DNA of 53,615 bases, from NCBI GenBank assembly GCA_035540635.1, contig DATLGH010000014.1:1-53615 (forward strand), written 5' to 3'. Both the position numbers and the translations under genes were made by a program. The notes beneath the pieces were generated by a model. The model had not been told where the DNA came from. It saw only the letters and a list, made by a program, of their open reading frames with translations, and made no database searches. Positions 33,089 through 42,868 of the stretch are shown here, piece after piece. The stretch's first letter is position 1, and the number at the start of each line of letters is the position of its first letter. This stretch comes from Egibacteraceae bacterium (GTDB lineage Bacteria; Actinomycetota; Nitriliruptoria; Euzebyales; Egibacteraceae).

Positions 33089-36000
33089 GTGACGGTGCTG
33101 CACGCCCTGTGGAGCGACGGGCGGCTGCACGTGTGGGGGGAGCGGCCCCTGGCCGGCGACGTCCTGCCGCGGCCGCGGGGCCGGCGGCCCGCACCCGGTC
33201 GCGCGCGCCGGCACCCGTACGCCGCCAGCGCCGACGAGCTCGTCGCCGCACTCGCGGAGATCGGCGTCAGCGGCCCGGGCGCCGGCGAACTGCGGCTGCG
33301 CCTGCCGAGCACCGATGCCTCGCCGCTTCCTTCCCCGGGCCTGCCGGGCGCCTCCGTGGTCGACCGCCGCGCCGGGACCAGCCTGGCGCCGTGGCGGGTC
33401 GACGCGCTGGCCGTCCCGCCGGCGCCCGCGCTCGAACTGCTCCTGTCCACACCAACCGACGACCCCAGCGATGGCCGAAGTCTGGTGTGGTTGGCGGCCG
33501 CGGCGCGCCTCGCCTTGAACCTCGTAGCGCGCGGGAGGGTCCTGCCCGCTCTGGTCGTGGCCCCCGGCGGCCACGAGGCCCGCTGGCTGCCGGTGCTGGC
33601 CGCCGACGACCGCGACCGCATCGCGCGCCTGGCGGCCGGCATGCCGCCGGTGCTGCGCGCCGAGGACCGGCCCGAACCCGCCGACGCCGGCGCGCTGACC
33701 CGCGAGGTGCTGACCGCCCTGGTCGACGCCACCGCCCGTGACGCCCTTCGCCGCGACGGGGGGATCCGCCTGCCGCGGTCGCGGCGGACGGCGAGCTCGC
33801 CGGCGGCCGAGTCCTGGCTCACCGCGCTGACCCTGGAGGACGCCCGCGTCGAGGCGGACGCCACCGACCTGGCGCTGCTCGCCAAGCAGCTCGACGCCTG
33901 GCGGCGGTCCAGCCTGGTCGACACGGGCCCGCTGCGCACCTGCTTTCGCCTGCACTCACCGCCCCCGAAAGGCGACGCCGAGCACGACGACGCCGGCTGG
34001 CGGCTGGAGTTCTGCCTGCAAGCCACCGACGACCCGTCTCTCGTCGTGCCGGCCGCCGAGGTGTGGCAGGCTCGCGACACGCTGCGGTTCCTGGAGCGCC
34101 GCTTCGAGCAGCCCCAGGAGCGCCTGCTCGCGGACCTCGGCCGTGCCAGCCGCCTGTACCCCGAGCTCGAGCGTGCCCTGCACGTCGCCCGGCCCGACAC
34201 CCTCGACCTCGACGGCGACGAGGTGCTGTGGTTCCTCGCCGACGGCATGGCGCTGCTCGAGCAGGCCGGCTTCGGGGTGCTCGTGCCCGCCGAGCTGCGC
34301 CGCCCCGCGCGTCTCGGAGTGCGGCTGCGGGCCAGCACGAAGAAGGAGCCCGCCACGGCCAGCTCAGGCCTGTTGAGCACCGACCGGCTTGCCGAGTACT
34401 CCTGGGAGGTCGCCGTCGGGGACGCGACCCTGTCCGAGGCCGAGCTGCGCGAGCTCGCCCGCCTCAAGGCGCCGCTGGTGCGGGTCCGCGGGCAATGGGT
34501 GAGCCTCGCCCGCGACGACCTCGCCAAGGCCGTGCGCCTGCTGGAGCGCCAGCGCACGCACGGCGCGCGTACGGCCGACGTCGGCGAGGTCGTCCGGCTG
34601 GGCCTCGGCCTGGTCGGCAACGACACGGGACTACCGGTCGTCGGCGCGGACGGCGACGGGGCGCTCGGGGCGCTGCTGAGCGGCCGCCCCGACGAGCGTC
34701 TCGAGCCGATGGCCACCCCGGCCGGCTTCAACGGCTCCTTGCGCGCCTACCAGGAGCGCGGCCTGGCGTGGCTGGCGTTCCTCGGGCGGCTCGGCCTCGG
34801 TGCGTGCCTGGCCGACGACATGGGGCTCGGCAAGACCCCGCAGCTGCTCGCCCTGCTCGCCGCCGAACGCGACGGCCGGTCCCGCCGATCGAGGGCGTGG
34901 CCCGGCCCCACGCTGCTGGTATGCCCCACCTCGGTCGTCGGCAACTGGGAGCGCGAGGCGGCGAAGTTCACCCCGGCCCTGCGGGTGCTCGTCCACCACG
35001 GCGCGACGAGGCTGCGCGACCAGAAATTCACCACGCAGGCGCGGCGCAGCGATCTGGTGCTCACGTCCTACCCGCTGGCGACCCGGGACCACAGGCTGCT
35101 CGCGCAGGTGCCCTGGGGGCGGGTCGCTCTCGACGAGGCGCAGAACATCAAGAACCGCGCCGCCAAGCAGACGCGCGTGATCCGCTCCCTCCCCGCGCGG
35201 CAGCGGGTCGCGCTGACCGGCACGCCGGTGGAGAACCGCCTGGCCGAGCTGTGGTCGATCATGGACTTCCTCAACCCGGGCTTCCTCGGCCCGGCGAAGG
35301 CGTTCCGTGAACGCTTCGCGATCCCGATCGAGCGCTACGGCGACGACACCGCCGCCGCGCAGCTCAAACGGCTCACCGGCCCGTTCGTACTGCGGCGCAC
35401 GAAGACCGACAAGGCGATCGTCCCCGACCTGCCCGACAAGCTCGAGACCACCGAGCACTGCCTGCTCACCCGCGAGCAGGCGTCGCTGTACCAGGCCACC
35501 GTCGACGACCTGCTCGCCCGCATCGACGAGGAAGACGGCATGGCCCGAAAGGGGCTGGTGCTGCAGACGATGCTGCGCCTCAAGCAGGTGTGCAACCACC
35601 CCGCGCAGCTGCTCGGGGACGGCTCGCCGCTGCCGGGCCGCTCCGGCAAGCTGACCCGCCTCGACGAGCTCGTCGACGAGATCCTCGACGCCGGCGAGAA
35701 GGCGCTGGTGTTCACCCAGTTCGCCGGGATGGGCGCGATGCTCGTCGCGCACCTGCGGGCCCGCCTCGGGCGCGACGTCGCCTTCCTGCATGGCGGCACT
35801 CCGAAGCGCACCCGCGACACGCTCGTGACCGCGTTCCAGTCCGAGACGGGTCCGCCGCTGTTCGTGCTGTCGCTGAAGGCCGGCGGGGTGGGCCTCAACC
35901 TGACCGCGGCGAACCACGTGATCCACTTCGACCGCTGGTGGAACCCGGCGGTGGAGAACCAGGCCACCGACCGGGCGTTCCGCATCGGCCAGCGCCGCGA

Positions 36001-36178
36001 CGTGCTGGTCCGCAAGCTCATGTGCACCGGCACGCTCGAGGAGCGAATCGACGAGATGATCACCCGCAAGAAGGCCCTCGCCGACCAGGTCGTCGGCTCC
36101 GGCGAGGCGTGGCTCACCGAGCTGTCCACCGACGAGCTGCGCCAGGTCGTCGCCCTGTCCGCCGAGGCGGTGGCGTAG
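33089..36178 (+). CDS. SNF2-family DNA-dependent ATPase/helicase
   Basis: A 1029-residue protein starting at GTG 33089; the open frame to 32537 has shadow composition. The N-terminal 550 residues form the helicase-associated region, with LAEYSWEVAVGD and LVRVRGQWVSLARDDL near its end. The SNF2 core follows: DDMGLGKT with Lys 582, the DEAQ box (Asp 682), LTGTPVENRLAELWSIMDFL, LVFTQFAGM and a final FDRWWNPAVENQATDRAFRI with a Q-T-DRA-RIGQ motif. Such ATPases move along double-stranded DNA or displace proteins. Its TAG is followed at once by a SWIM-domain gene. Confidence 0.92.
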   Translation: MTVLHALWSDGRLHVWGERPLAGDVLPRPRGRRPAPGRARRHPYAASADELVAALAEIGVSGPGAGELRLRLPSTDASPLPSPGLPGASVVDRRAGTSLAPWRVDALAVPPAPALELLLSTPTDDPSDGRSLVWLAAAARLALNLVARGRVLPALVVAPGGHEARWLPVLAADDRDRIARLAAGMPPVLRAEDRPEPADAGALTREVLTALVDATARDALRRDGGIRLPRSRRTASSPAAESWLTALTLEDARVEADATDLALLAKQLDAWRRSSLVDTGPLRTCFRLHSPPPKGDAEHDDAGWRLEFCLQATDDPSLVVPAAEVWQARDTLRFLERRFEQPQERLLADLGRASRLYPELERALHVARPDTLDLDGDEVLWFLADGMALLEQAGFGVLVPAELRRPARLGVRLRASTKKEPATASSGLLSTDRLAEYSWEVAVGDATLSEAELRELARLKAPLVRVRGQWVSLARDDLAKAVRLLERQRTHGARTADVGEVVRLGLGLVGNDTGLPVVGADGDGALGALLSGRPDERLEPMATPAGFNGSLRAYQERGLAWLAFLGRLGLGACLADDMGLGKTPQLLALLAAERDGRSRRSRAWPGPTLLVCPTSVVGNWEREAAKFTPALRVLVHHGATRLRDQKFTTQARRSDLVLTSYPLATRDHRLLAQVPWGRVALDEAQNIKNRAAKQTRVIRSLPARQRVALTGTPVENRLAELWSIMDFLNPGFLGPAKAFRERFAIPIERYGDDTAAAQLKRLTGPFVLRRTKTDKAIVPDLPDKLETTEHCLLTREQASLYQATVDDLLARIDEEDGMARKGLVLQTMLRLKQVCNHPAQLLGDGSPLPGRSGKLTRLDELVDEILDAGEKALVFTQFAGMGAMLVAHLRARLGRDVAFLHGGTPKRTRDTLVTAFQSETGPPLFVLSLKAGGVGLNLTAANHVIHFDRWWNPAVENQATDRAFRIGQRRDVLVRKLMCTGTLEERIDEMITRKKALADQVVGSGEAWLTELSTDELRQVVALSAEAVA

Positions 36179-37096
36179 GTGGCGCGGCGGCGCCGCTCGA
36201 GCTGGCAGGCATTCCCGCCGCCGTCGAAGCCGCGGCCGGTCGAGGGCGGACTGAAGGCGCGAAGCACGCGCGGCGCGATCGGCCAGACATGGTGGTCGCA
36301 GCGGTTCGTCGAGGTGCTCGAGTCGTTCGGGATGGGCCCGCGGCTGGCCCGCGGCCGCACGTACGCCCGCAAGGGGCAGGTCACCTCCCTCGACGTGGCG
36401 GCGGGGCAGGTCACCGCGCTGGTGCAGGGCTCACGCGCCCGGCCCTACCGGGTGCTCATCGGCGTCGCCGAGCTGTCGGCGGCCGACTGGGACGCCGCCG
36501 AGGCCGAGCTCGCCGACCGGGCGATCTTCCTCGCCAAGCTGCTCGCCGGGGAGATGCCGACTGATGTCGAGGCGGCGTTCGCCGCCTGCGATCTGTCGCT
36601 GTTCCCGGCGAGCCCCGAGGACCTCGACACCGCCTGCTCGTGCCCCGACTGGGCGAACCCCTGCAAGCACGTCGCCGCCGTCTACTACCTGCTCGCCGAG
36701 GCGTTCGACGACGACCCGTTCCTCATCTTCGCCTGGCGCGGCCGCGGCAAGGACGAGCTGCTGGCGAACCTGCGCGCCCGCCGCGGGGGCCAGCAGCCGA
36801 AGGCGCCCGCGCCGGACGACGACACCTGGCCGGCCGTGGCCACCCCGCCGCTGGACGACTGCGTCGAGGCGTTCTGGGATCTGGCCGGCGACCTGCCCGA
36901 GATGCACCTGCGCCCCGCCGCAGTGGCCGACGCGCTGCTGCGGCAGCTCGACCCGGCGGAGGTCACCGTCCGTGGCGTCCCCATCGACGAGCTCCTCACG
37001 CCCGCCTACCGGGCGCTCGCCGGCGCCCCCAGGAGGGCCGGTGAGGGTGCCTCCCTCAGCGGCGGGCGCGGCCAAGGGCGACGCACCGGCCCCTGA
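36179..37096 (+). CDS. SWIM zinc-finger protein, partner of the SNF2 ATPase
   Basis: A 305-residue protein starting at GTG 36179, directly after the SNF2 stop with no spacer. A SWIM motif CSCPDWANPCKH is at 153-164 (Cys 153, 155, 162; His 164), predicted to bind zinc and DNA or protein. An N-terminal TWWSQRFVEVLESFGMGPRL is conserved in such partners, with RGRTYARKGQVTSLDV after it. The C-terminus is unstructured (GEGASLSGGRGQGRRTGP). The SNF2-SWIM pair is widespread in actinobacteria and is thought to act together on DNA; its exact role is not known to me. Confidence 0.87.
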   Translation: MARRRRSSWQAFPPPSKPRPVEGGLKARSTRGAIGQTWWSQRFVEVLESFGMGPRLARGRTYARKGQVTSLDVAAGQVTALVQGSRARPYRVLIGVAELSAADWDAAEAELADRAIFLAKLLAGEMPTDVEAAFAACDLSLFPASPEDLDTACSCPDWANPCKHVAAVYYLLAEAFDDDPFLIFAWRGRGKDELLANLRARRGGQQPKAPAPDDDTWPAVATPPLDDCVEAFWDLAGDLPEMHLRPAAVADALLRQLDPAEVTVRGVPIDELLTPAYRALAGAPRRAGEGASLSGGRGQGRRTGP

Positions 37097-37194
37097 AGAT
37101 GGGGTCTTCTCGCTCTCGCTGCCGCCTGGGTACCGAGGACGGGCTCGCCCGCGTCGCAACACCCGATGCCGATGCGCGTGCGCGGCAAGACGGC

Positions 37195-38106
37195 CTACCG
37201 GCCGGTGGCCACGAGGCGGGGGTCGAAGACGTCGCGGAGGCCGTCGCCGAGGAGGTTGAAGCCGAGGACGACGAGGGTGATCGCCGCCCCGGGGTAGATC
37301 ATGAGCTGGGGGGCGCTCGTCAGGAAGGCCCGGCCCTGGTTGAGCATCGTGCCCCACTCCGGGGTGGGCGGCTGGACGCCGAGGCCGAAGAAGCCGAGGG
37401 CGGCGAGGGCGAGAAGGAGCTTGCCGGTCTGCAGGCTCGCAAGGACGAGCACGGGCGAGATCATGTTCGGCACGATGTGGCGGGACATGATCCGGAAGTT
37501 GCTCGCGCCGAGCGCGCGTGCGGCGACCGCGTACTCACGGTCCCGCAGGGAAAGTGCGAGGCCGCGCACCACCCGGGCGTAGAGCACCCAGGTCACCCCG
37601 ACGAGCGCGATCATGACGTTGCGCACACCTGGACCGAGCGTGCCCACGACCGCGAGCGCGATGACGAGCGGCGGCAGGGCGAGCAGGACGTCGACCAGGC
37701 GCATGATCATGGTGTCGAGCAGGCCCCCGTAGTAGCCAGCGACCAGGCCCGCCGGAAGACCGATCACCAGCACGAGAAGGGTCGCGGCCACAGCCGCCCC
37801 CAACGACCAGCGGGTGCCGTAGAGCAGGCGGCTCAGCATGTCGCGGCCGAGGTGGTCCGTGCCGAGGGGGTGCTCGAGGCTTGGCGGGGCCAGGCGCGCG
37901 AGCACCTCCTGCGCGTTAGGGTCGTGCGGACTCAGGGCCGGCGCGAAAACCGCCGCGAGGCCGAATGCGACGACGATCGCCAGGCCGGTCATGGCCAGGC
38001 GGTCGCGGAAGAAGCGGCGGACGTAGGGACGGCGCCGTGGCTGCGCGCCCGCAACGGGCGGCTCCGTGAAACCGTCTTCCGGCGCGCGGACTCTAGCGGT
38101 CGCCAT
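37195..38106 (-). CDS. ABC transporter permease, DppC/OppC type
   Basis: A 303-residue inner-membrane permease. I prefer ATG 38106 with GGTGGGA upstream; GTG 38115 is also possible. It has an N-terminal helix after a Pro/Arg-rich tail, a periplasmic loop with HPLGTDHLGRDMLSRLLYG (typical of DppC/OppC), and the EAA-loop region AARALGASNFRIMSRHIVPN. It overlaps the upstream permease and completes a heterodimeric channel. It is the last gene of its operon, and no ATPase gene follows. Confidence 0.9.
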   Translation of the reverse strand: MATARVRAPEDGFTEPPVAGAQPRRRPYVRRFFRDRLAMTGLAIVVAFGLAAVFAPALSPHDPNAQEVLARLAPPSLEHPLGTDHLGRDMLSRLLYGTRWSLGAAVAATLLVLVIGLPAGLVAGYYGGLLDTMIMRLVDVLLALPPLVIALAVVGTLGPGVRNVMIALVGVTWVLYARVVRGLALSLRDREYAVAARALGASNFRIMSRHIVPNMISPVLVLASLQTGKLLLALAALGFFGLGVQPPTPEWGTMLNQGRAFLTSAPQLMIYPGAAITLVVLGFNLLGDGLRDVFDPRLVATGR

Positions 38107-39046
38107 CGGTCCCACCGGAGAAGCGCACCCGGGGGTCGAGCCACGCGTAGGACAGGTCGACGAGCAGGTTCACGAACACGAAGACCGCGCCGGCGAACAA
38201 GACGAAGCCCTGCACGACCGGCAGGTCCCGGTTGAAGATCGCGTCGACGACGTACTTGCCGACCCCGGGCCAGGCGAAGACGTACTCCACGATCACCGTC
38301 CCCGTCACGAAGTGGCCGAGGATCATCCCGGCCACGGTCACGACCGGAATCATCGCGTTGCGCAGGGCGTGATGGGCGATCACCCGGCGGTCGCGCACCC
38401 CGACGGCCCGTGCCGTGCGGATGTAGTCCTCACCGAGGACCTCGAGCAGGCTCGACCGGGTGAGACGCATCATCGTCGCGGTCGTGCCGATGCCCAGGGT
38501 GACCACCGGCAGCACCACGTGCTGCCACGTGCCCCTCCCCGCCACCGGGAACCAGCCGAGCTTCACCGCGAACAGGAGGATGAGCAGGTACGCCAGCCAG
38601 TAGGTCGGTATGGAGTCGGCCGTCAACGACCCGACGCGGCTCGCATGGTCGACGACGGTGTTGCGCTTGACCGCCGCCACGAGCCCGACGAGCAGCGATA
38701 CGGCCAGCGCGACCAGGAACGCTGGCACCGCCATCTGAAGCGTGACCCACGACCGGGACACGAGCACGCCCACCACCGGCCGCCCGCTGCGGTAGCTTGT
38801 GCCGAGGTCGCCGCGCGTGGCATCGGCAGCCCAGCGTGCGTAGCGGACGACCGGAGGATCGTTCAGCCCCATCCGCTCACGCTGCGCCTGGAGCTGCTCG
38901 ATCGTCGGCGGCTGGCCGAGCTGCTGCTCGAGGATCATCGCCGCGGGGTCACCCGGCGACAGCTCCGAGAGCACGAACACCAGCAGCGTGATGCCCAGCC
39001 AGACGGGAACGAGCATCCCGAACCGTCGCAGGATGTAGGTCTGCAT
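38093..39046 (-). CDS. ABC transporter permease, DppB/OppB type
   Basis: A 317-residue permease from ATG 39046 (MQTYILRRFGMLVPVWLGIT); the longer open frame upstream is a shadow. Features include a periplasmic MGLNDPPVVRYARWAADATR segment, GDLGTSYRSGRPV, and the EAA loop RTARAVGVRDRRVIAHHALR. It sits 31 bp behind the binding protein, and its 3' end overlaps the DppC-type gene. It forms half of the pore for peptide- or nickel-type substrates. Confidence 0.9.
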   Translation of the reverse strand: MQTYILRRFGMLVPVWLGITLLVFVLSELSPGDPAAMILEQQLGQPPTIEQLQAQRERMGLNDPPVVRYARWAADATRGDLGTSYRSGRPVVGVLVSRSWVTLQMAVPAFLVALAVSLLVGLVAAVKRNTVVDHASRVGSLTADSIPTYWLAYLLILLFAVKLGWFPVAGRGTWQHVVLPVVTLGIGTTATMMRLTRSSLLEVLGEDYIRTARAVGVRDRRVIAHHALRNAMIPVVTVAGMILGHFVTGTVIVEYVFAWPGVGKYVVDAIFNRDLPVVQGFVLFAGAVFVFVNLLVDLSYAWLDPRVRFSGGTDGDR

Positions 39047-39077
39047 CGGAACGTGCCCCCGACGCTCCCCCGGGCGG

Positions 39078-40697
39078 CTACTCGCCGATGAAGACCGTGT
39101 CCCAGCGCTGATTGATCCCCGACGGGTGCGGGACGAACCCTTCGATCGTGTCCCGCATCGCGTAGATGCGGTACGTGCCGGCCAGCGGCACGGCGGCGTA
39201 CTCGACGGCGAGGAGCTGCTGCATCGCCTCGGCCGCGAGCCTGCGGAGCTCGTCGGGGTCCTCCTCCTGCTGGGTCTGGTCGATGAGCGCGTCGAACTCG
39301 GTGTCGGGGCCGGGGGACGCGAAGGCCGCGTTGGGGATGCGGGACTTCGAGTACCACCGCAACGCCAGGAGGAAGGCCGGGTTGGCGTCGTTCTGGTTCG
39401 GCGCTTCGATATGGAGGTCGTAGCCGCGCCCGTTCTCGATGCGTTCGCGGTAGGCCGCCGACTCCAGCTGCTCGACCTGGGCGTCCATGCCGACGCGGCT
39501 GAGCTGCTCCTGGACGTACTCGGCCATGCTGGGGGTGATACGCACGGGGTCGAAGATGGTCCGCACGACGAGCGGCTGGCCGTCACGCTCGCGCACGCCG
39601 TTCTCACCAAGCGTCCAGCCGGCCTGGTCGAGGACCTGTGCCGCTGTCTCGGGGTCGTACTCCACGTCCTCCACCACGTCGGAGTGCTCGCCGAGCACCT
39701 CGGGCGGGTTGATGGTGTTCACCACCTCGCCTTCCCCGCCGAGCACGCCTTCCACGAAGGACTCCCGGTCGATCGCGTGAGCGATCGCCTGGCGCACGGC
39801 GGGATCGCTCGTGACCGGCTCCGGTTCGCCTTCCGCCGCGCGCAGCGCCATGTAGACGACGAGCACCTGGCCGACCGGGGCCCGGACGATCTTCACGTCG
39901 GGGGCCTCCAGGCTCGGCACGAGCGCGCGCTCGACGTTCTGGATCAGATCCACCTCACCGGCCTGCAGGGCGAGCGCACGCGTGCTGTCGTCGGGGATGA
40001 AGCGGAAGGTGATCCGGTCGAGGCGGGCCAGATCCCCCCAGTAGTCCTCGTTGCGCTCGACCACGAGCTCTTCGTTCTCGTTGTACTCGACGAGGCGGAA
40101 GGGGCCGGTGCAGACGGCATCCTGGTCCTCGAGCGGGTCGCTGCCCGGCGCGAGGATGCCGAAGGTGGGGTGGTTGATCTGCTCCACGAGGCGCATGTTC
40201 GGCTCTTCCGGGGTGACCTCGACCGCGAGGTCGTCGACCGCCTCGGCCGAATCCGGGCCGAGGAACGCGAACGTCCCCGTGGCGGGCTCCTCGCCGGTGT
40301 AGTTGAGCGTGTAGGCGACCGCCCCGGCGTCCATCGGCGTGCCGTCGTGGAACTCCACTCCGTCGCGCAGCTCGAAGCGGAAGGTGTTGTCCCCCGCGAC
40401 CTCCCAGTCCGTCGCGAGCCCCGGCTCGACGTCGAAGTCCTCGGTCAACCGCACGAGCGTCTCGCAGATGTTCGCGTTCAGTGGATACATGCCGAGGCGC
40501 TTCATATTGATCTCGTCGTCGACGAACTCGTCGGGGCCTGTCGCGACGACGAGCTCCTGCGCGACGTCGGGGTCGGGCGTCGCTTCGCCCGCTTCTTCGT
40601 CGGGCTCGACGGCCTGATCCTCTCCCGGGGCGCACGCCGCGACGATAAGCGCCCCGCAAAGCAGCAGCCCCAGCAAGCGAAGGTGCCCACGACTCAT
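39078..40697 (-). CDS. Solute-binding lipoprotein, family 5 (peptide/nickel type)
   Basis: A 539-residue exported lipoprotein starting at ATG 40697, six bases after AGGAGG. The signal peptide LLGLLLCGALIVAACAPGED has a lipobox ending at Cys. The mature part has family-5 marks: LETLVRL-like ICETLVRL, VEFHDGTPMDAGAVAYTL, and PAVRQAIAHAIDRESFVEGV. It delivers ligand to the two permeases encoded downstream. Acidic residues after the lipid anchor (EDQAVEPDEEAGEATPDPD) form a flexible tether. Substrate is not predictable: dipeptide, oligopeptide, nickel and others are known in this family. Confidence 0.9.
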   Translation of the reverse strand: MSRGHLRLLGLLLCGALIVAACAPGEDQAVEPDEEAGEATPDPDVAQELVVATGPDEFVDDEINMKRLGMYPLNANICETLVRLTEDFDVEPGLATDWEVAGDNTFRFELRDGVEFHDGTPMDAGAVAYTLNYTGEEPATGTFAFLGPDSAEAVDDLAVEVTPEEPNMRLVEQINHPTFGILAPGSDPLEDQDAVCTGPFRLVEYNENEELVVERNEDYWGDLARLDRITFRFIPDDSTRALALQAGEVDLIQNVERALVPSLEAPDVKIVRAPVGQVLVVYMALRAAEGEPEPVTSDPAVRQAIAHAIDRESFVEGVLGGEGEVVNTINPPEVLGEHSDVVEDVEYDPETAAQVLDQAGWTLGENGVRERDGQPLVVRTIFDPVRITPSMAEYVQEQLSRVGMDAQVEQLESAAYRERIENGRGYDLHIEAPNQNDANPAFLLALRWYSKSRIPNAAFASPGPDTEFDALIDQTQQEEDPDELRRLAAEAMQQLLAVEYAAVPLAGTYRIYAMRDTIEGFVPHPSGINQRWDTVFIGE

Positions 40698-40814
40698 GGA
40701 GGTCCTCCTCAAGAGTTATTCAGCCCGACCGGTTTCGTCGACCCTCTGAAGCTAGATAAGATGACAAATAGCCCGAGTCACCGTATCACGGGTAGGGAGT
40801 TGGGACCGAGCGAG

Positions 40815-40828
40815 CCGTGCTGGCACGG
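40815..40828 (-). terminator. Weak hairpin after the GGDEF-EAL gene
   Basis: CCGTGC-TG-GCACGG forms a 6-bp stem just past the stop of the minus-strand GGDEF-EAL gene. There is no T tract, so it is only a weak terminator candidate. The next 65 bases are AT-richer and probably hold the promoter of the ABC operon. Confidence 0.3.
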
Positions 40829-40834
40829 TTGTCC

Positions 40835-42868
40835 TCAGTCCGGTCGCGACGACACGAGCTGCCCCTGGGTCCAGCCGAGGTGCCACTCGGGGTAGTCCTC
40901 GCCCCACAGCGGCACGCTGAACAGGTAGCCCTGGGCGACGTCGACCTCCAGGGATCGCAGGGTGTCGAGGATCGGTTGGTCCTCGACGCCTTCACCCACG
41001 ATGCGCAGGCCGAGCTCGCGGCCCAGGGTGACGATCGTGCGGACGAACGCCTGGGAGCGCTGGTCGCCGAGCTGGTCGACGAACGACTTGTCGATCTTCA
41101 GCTCGTCGACGGGCAGCTCCCGCAGGCGGGCGAGGCTCGACATGCCCGTGCCGAAGTCGTCGATGGACAGGTTCACGCCGAACGCCCGCAGCTGAGCGAG
41201 CGCGTCCCTCAGCACGCCGGGCGACTCCGCCGGTTGCAGGGCGATGTCGCTCTCGGTGAGCTCGAGGCAGATGTGGCCTGCACGCAGGCCGCTCCCGGCG
41301 ATCGACTCCTCCAGGACGGCGACGAGTCCTGGGTCGAGGAGGTTGTCAGCGACCATGTTCACCGACACGCGCAGGTCGATGCCGTACATGCGGTGCCACC
41401 GGCCGACCTCCCCTATCGCCTGGCGCAGCACCTGCACGGAGAGCTGGCGGATGAGGCCCATGTCCTCGGCGAGCGGGATGAGGCTGCCCGCCCCGATCAG
41501 CCCGCGCACGGGGTGGCGCCAGCGCGCGAGCGCCTCCACCGCCACGACGCGCTGCTCGGCGATGCTGATCTGCGGCTGGTAGACGACCGCGATCTGGTGG
41601 TCGTCGATCGCGGTGCGCAGCTCGTTGCTGAGAGCAAGGCGCGTGCGGGTCTCCGTGGACACCTCCGGGTCCGCTCCGGGGTCATACCAGGCGACACCGA
41701 GGCGCAGGGTCTTCGCCCGGTTCATCGCCGAGTCGGCACGCCTGATGACCTCCTCCGCCGCGTCGCCGGGCAGGGCGAAGACGATGCCGATGCTCACCGG
41801 CACCTCGAGCGTCACCCCGTCGAGGAAGACCGAGGCGAGCAGCGTGCCGGCGATCTCCTGCGCGATGCGTGCTGCTCCTCCCTCGTCGACGTCGCGGAGG
41901 ACGACCCCGAACTCGTCCGCGCCCGTGCGCGCCACCGTGTCGGTCTCCCGCACGATGTCGGACAGGCGCGCGGAGACGACCCGCAGCAGCTCGTCGCCGG
42001 CCGCGCGCCCGAGCGTGTCGTTGACCTGCTTGAACCGGTCGAGGTCCAGGGCGAGCACCGCCACCCCGCGCCCCTGGCGCTTGTTGGCGAGCAGCGCCTG
42101 GGCGAGCCGGTCGACGAACAGCCTGCGGTTGGGCAGGTCGGTGAGCGCGTCGTGCAGCTGCTGGTGCTCCTTGGCGATGTAGATCTCGGCCATCTTGAAC
42201 AGCGCGACGATCGGCACGGCGAGGAGCGGGAGGTACCACAGGCTCGCCTCGGCGACCACCGCGACCGCCGGGGACACGGCGAGCATGACGGTCATCGGGC
42301 CAGCCGCCGCGACGAGGTTCCTCCTCGCGTACACGCCGACCGGCACCCCCGCCGCAAGCGCGACCACCACGGCGAGGAGGAGGAAGTTCACCGCGATGAA
42401 CGCCGCTGCCCCGAGGAGCGCTCCGGGCAGGTGGACCGGCAGGAACGGGGGCGCTGCGCCGATGAGGGAATACCCGGGGGCCGTGAGGGACAGGACCATG
42501 CCGCTGACGACGGCGGCGATGGCGAACTGCCCGGCGTTGAAGGCGGTCTTGAACCAGGGCTTGCGGTGCGTGAGGCCGTTCGCGGCCGCGCCCGCGGCGA
42601 AGGCGACCGCCGCGGGACCGACGCCCTCGATGAGCAGCAGGGCATAGCCGAAGGTCGTGCTCGTCGTCACCTCGCTGTCGTCCTGACCGGCGGGCAGGCG
42701 GATCGAGAACGACTCGAGCACGACGACGACGACGACGAAGATCCAGAAGGCCGGCGACCGCACGAGTCGCTCGTACTCGATGAGCAAGGCGACGACGACG
42801 GCGGCGGAGCCCGCAGAGGCCACCCCCCCGATGTAGCAGCGCAACACGCGCGACCGTGGCTGAGCCAA
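40835..42868 (-). CDS. Membrane GGDEF-EAL protein with degenerate GADEF site
   Basis: A 677-residue cyclic-di-GMP protein. Residues 10-225 have about six membrane helices. The GGDEF domain follows (HDALTDLPNRRLFVDRLAQA, LDLDRFKQVNDTLG), with the active-site motif reading GADEF at 316-320 rather than GGDEF or GGEEF, so cyclase activity is doubtful. The EAL domain keeps EAL (445-447), SVNMVADNLL, LTESD, DDFGTG and LKIDKSFV, consistent with an active phosphodiesterase. The GADEF domain may bind GTP and activate the EAL domain. It stands alone, behind the cobalamin operon, with a hairpin-rich leader. Confidence 0.9.
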   Translation of the reverse strand: MAQPRSRVLRCYIGGVASAGSAAVVVALLIEYERLVRSPAFWIFVVVVVVLESFSIRLPAGQDDSEVTTSTTFGYALLLIEGVGPAAVAFAAGAAANGLTHRKPWFKTAFNAGQFAIAAVVSGMVLSLTAPGYSLIGAAPPFLPVHLPGALLGAAAFIAVNFLLLAVVVALAAGVPVGVYARRNLVAAAGPMTVMLAVSPAVAVVAEASLWYLPLLAVPIVALFKMAEIYIAKEHQQLHDALTDLPNRRLFVDRLAQALLANKRQGRGVAVLALDLDRFKQVNDTLGRAAGDELLRVVSARLSDIVRETDTVARTGADEFGVVLRDVDEGGAARIAQEIAGTLLASVFLDGVTLEVPVSIGIVFALPGDAAEEVIRRADSAMNRAKTLRLGVAWYDPGADPEVSTETRTRLALSNELRTAIDDHQIAVVYQPQISIAEQRVVAVEALARWRHPVRGLIGAGSLIPLAEDMGLIRQLSVQVLRQAIGEVGRWHRMYGIDLRVSVNMVADNLLDPGLVAVLEESIAGSGLRAGHICLELTESDIALQPAESPGVLRDALAQLRAFGVNLSIDDFGTGMSSLARLRELPVDELKIDKSFVDQLGDQRSQAFVRTIVTLGRELGLRIVGEGVEDQPILDTLRSLEVDVAQGYLFSVPLWGEDYPEWHLGWTQGQLVSSRPD

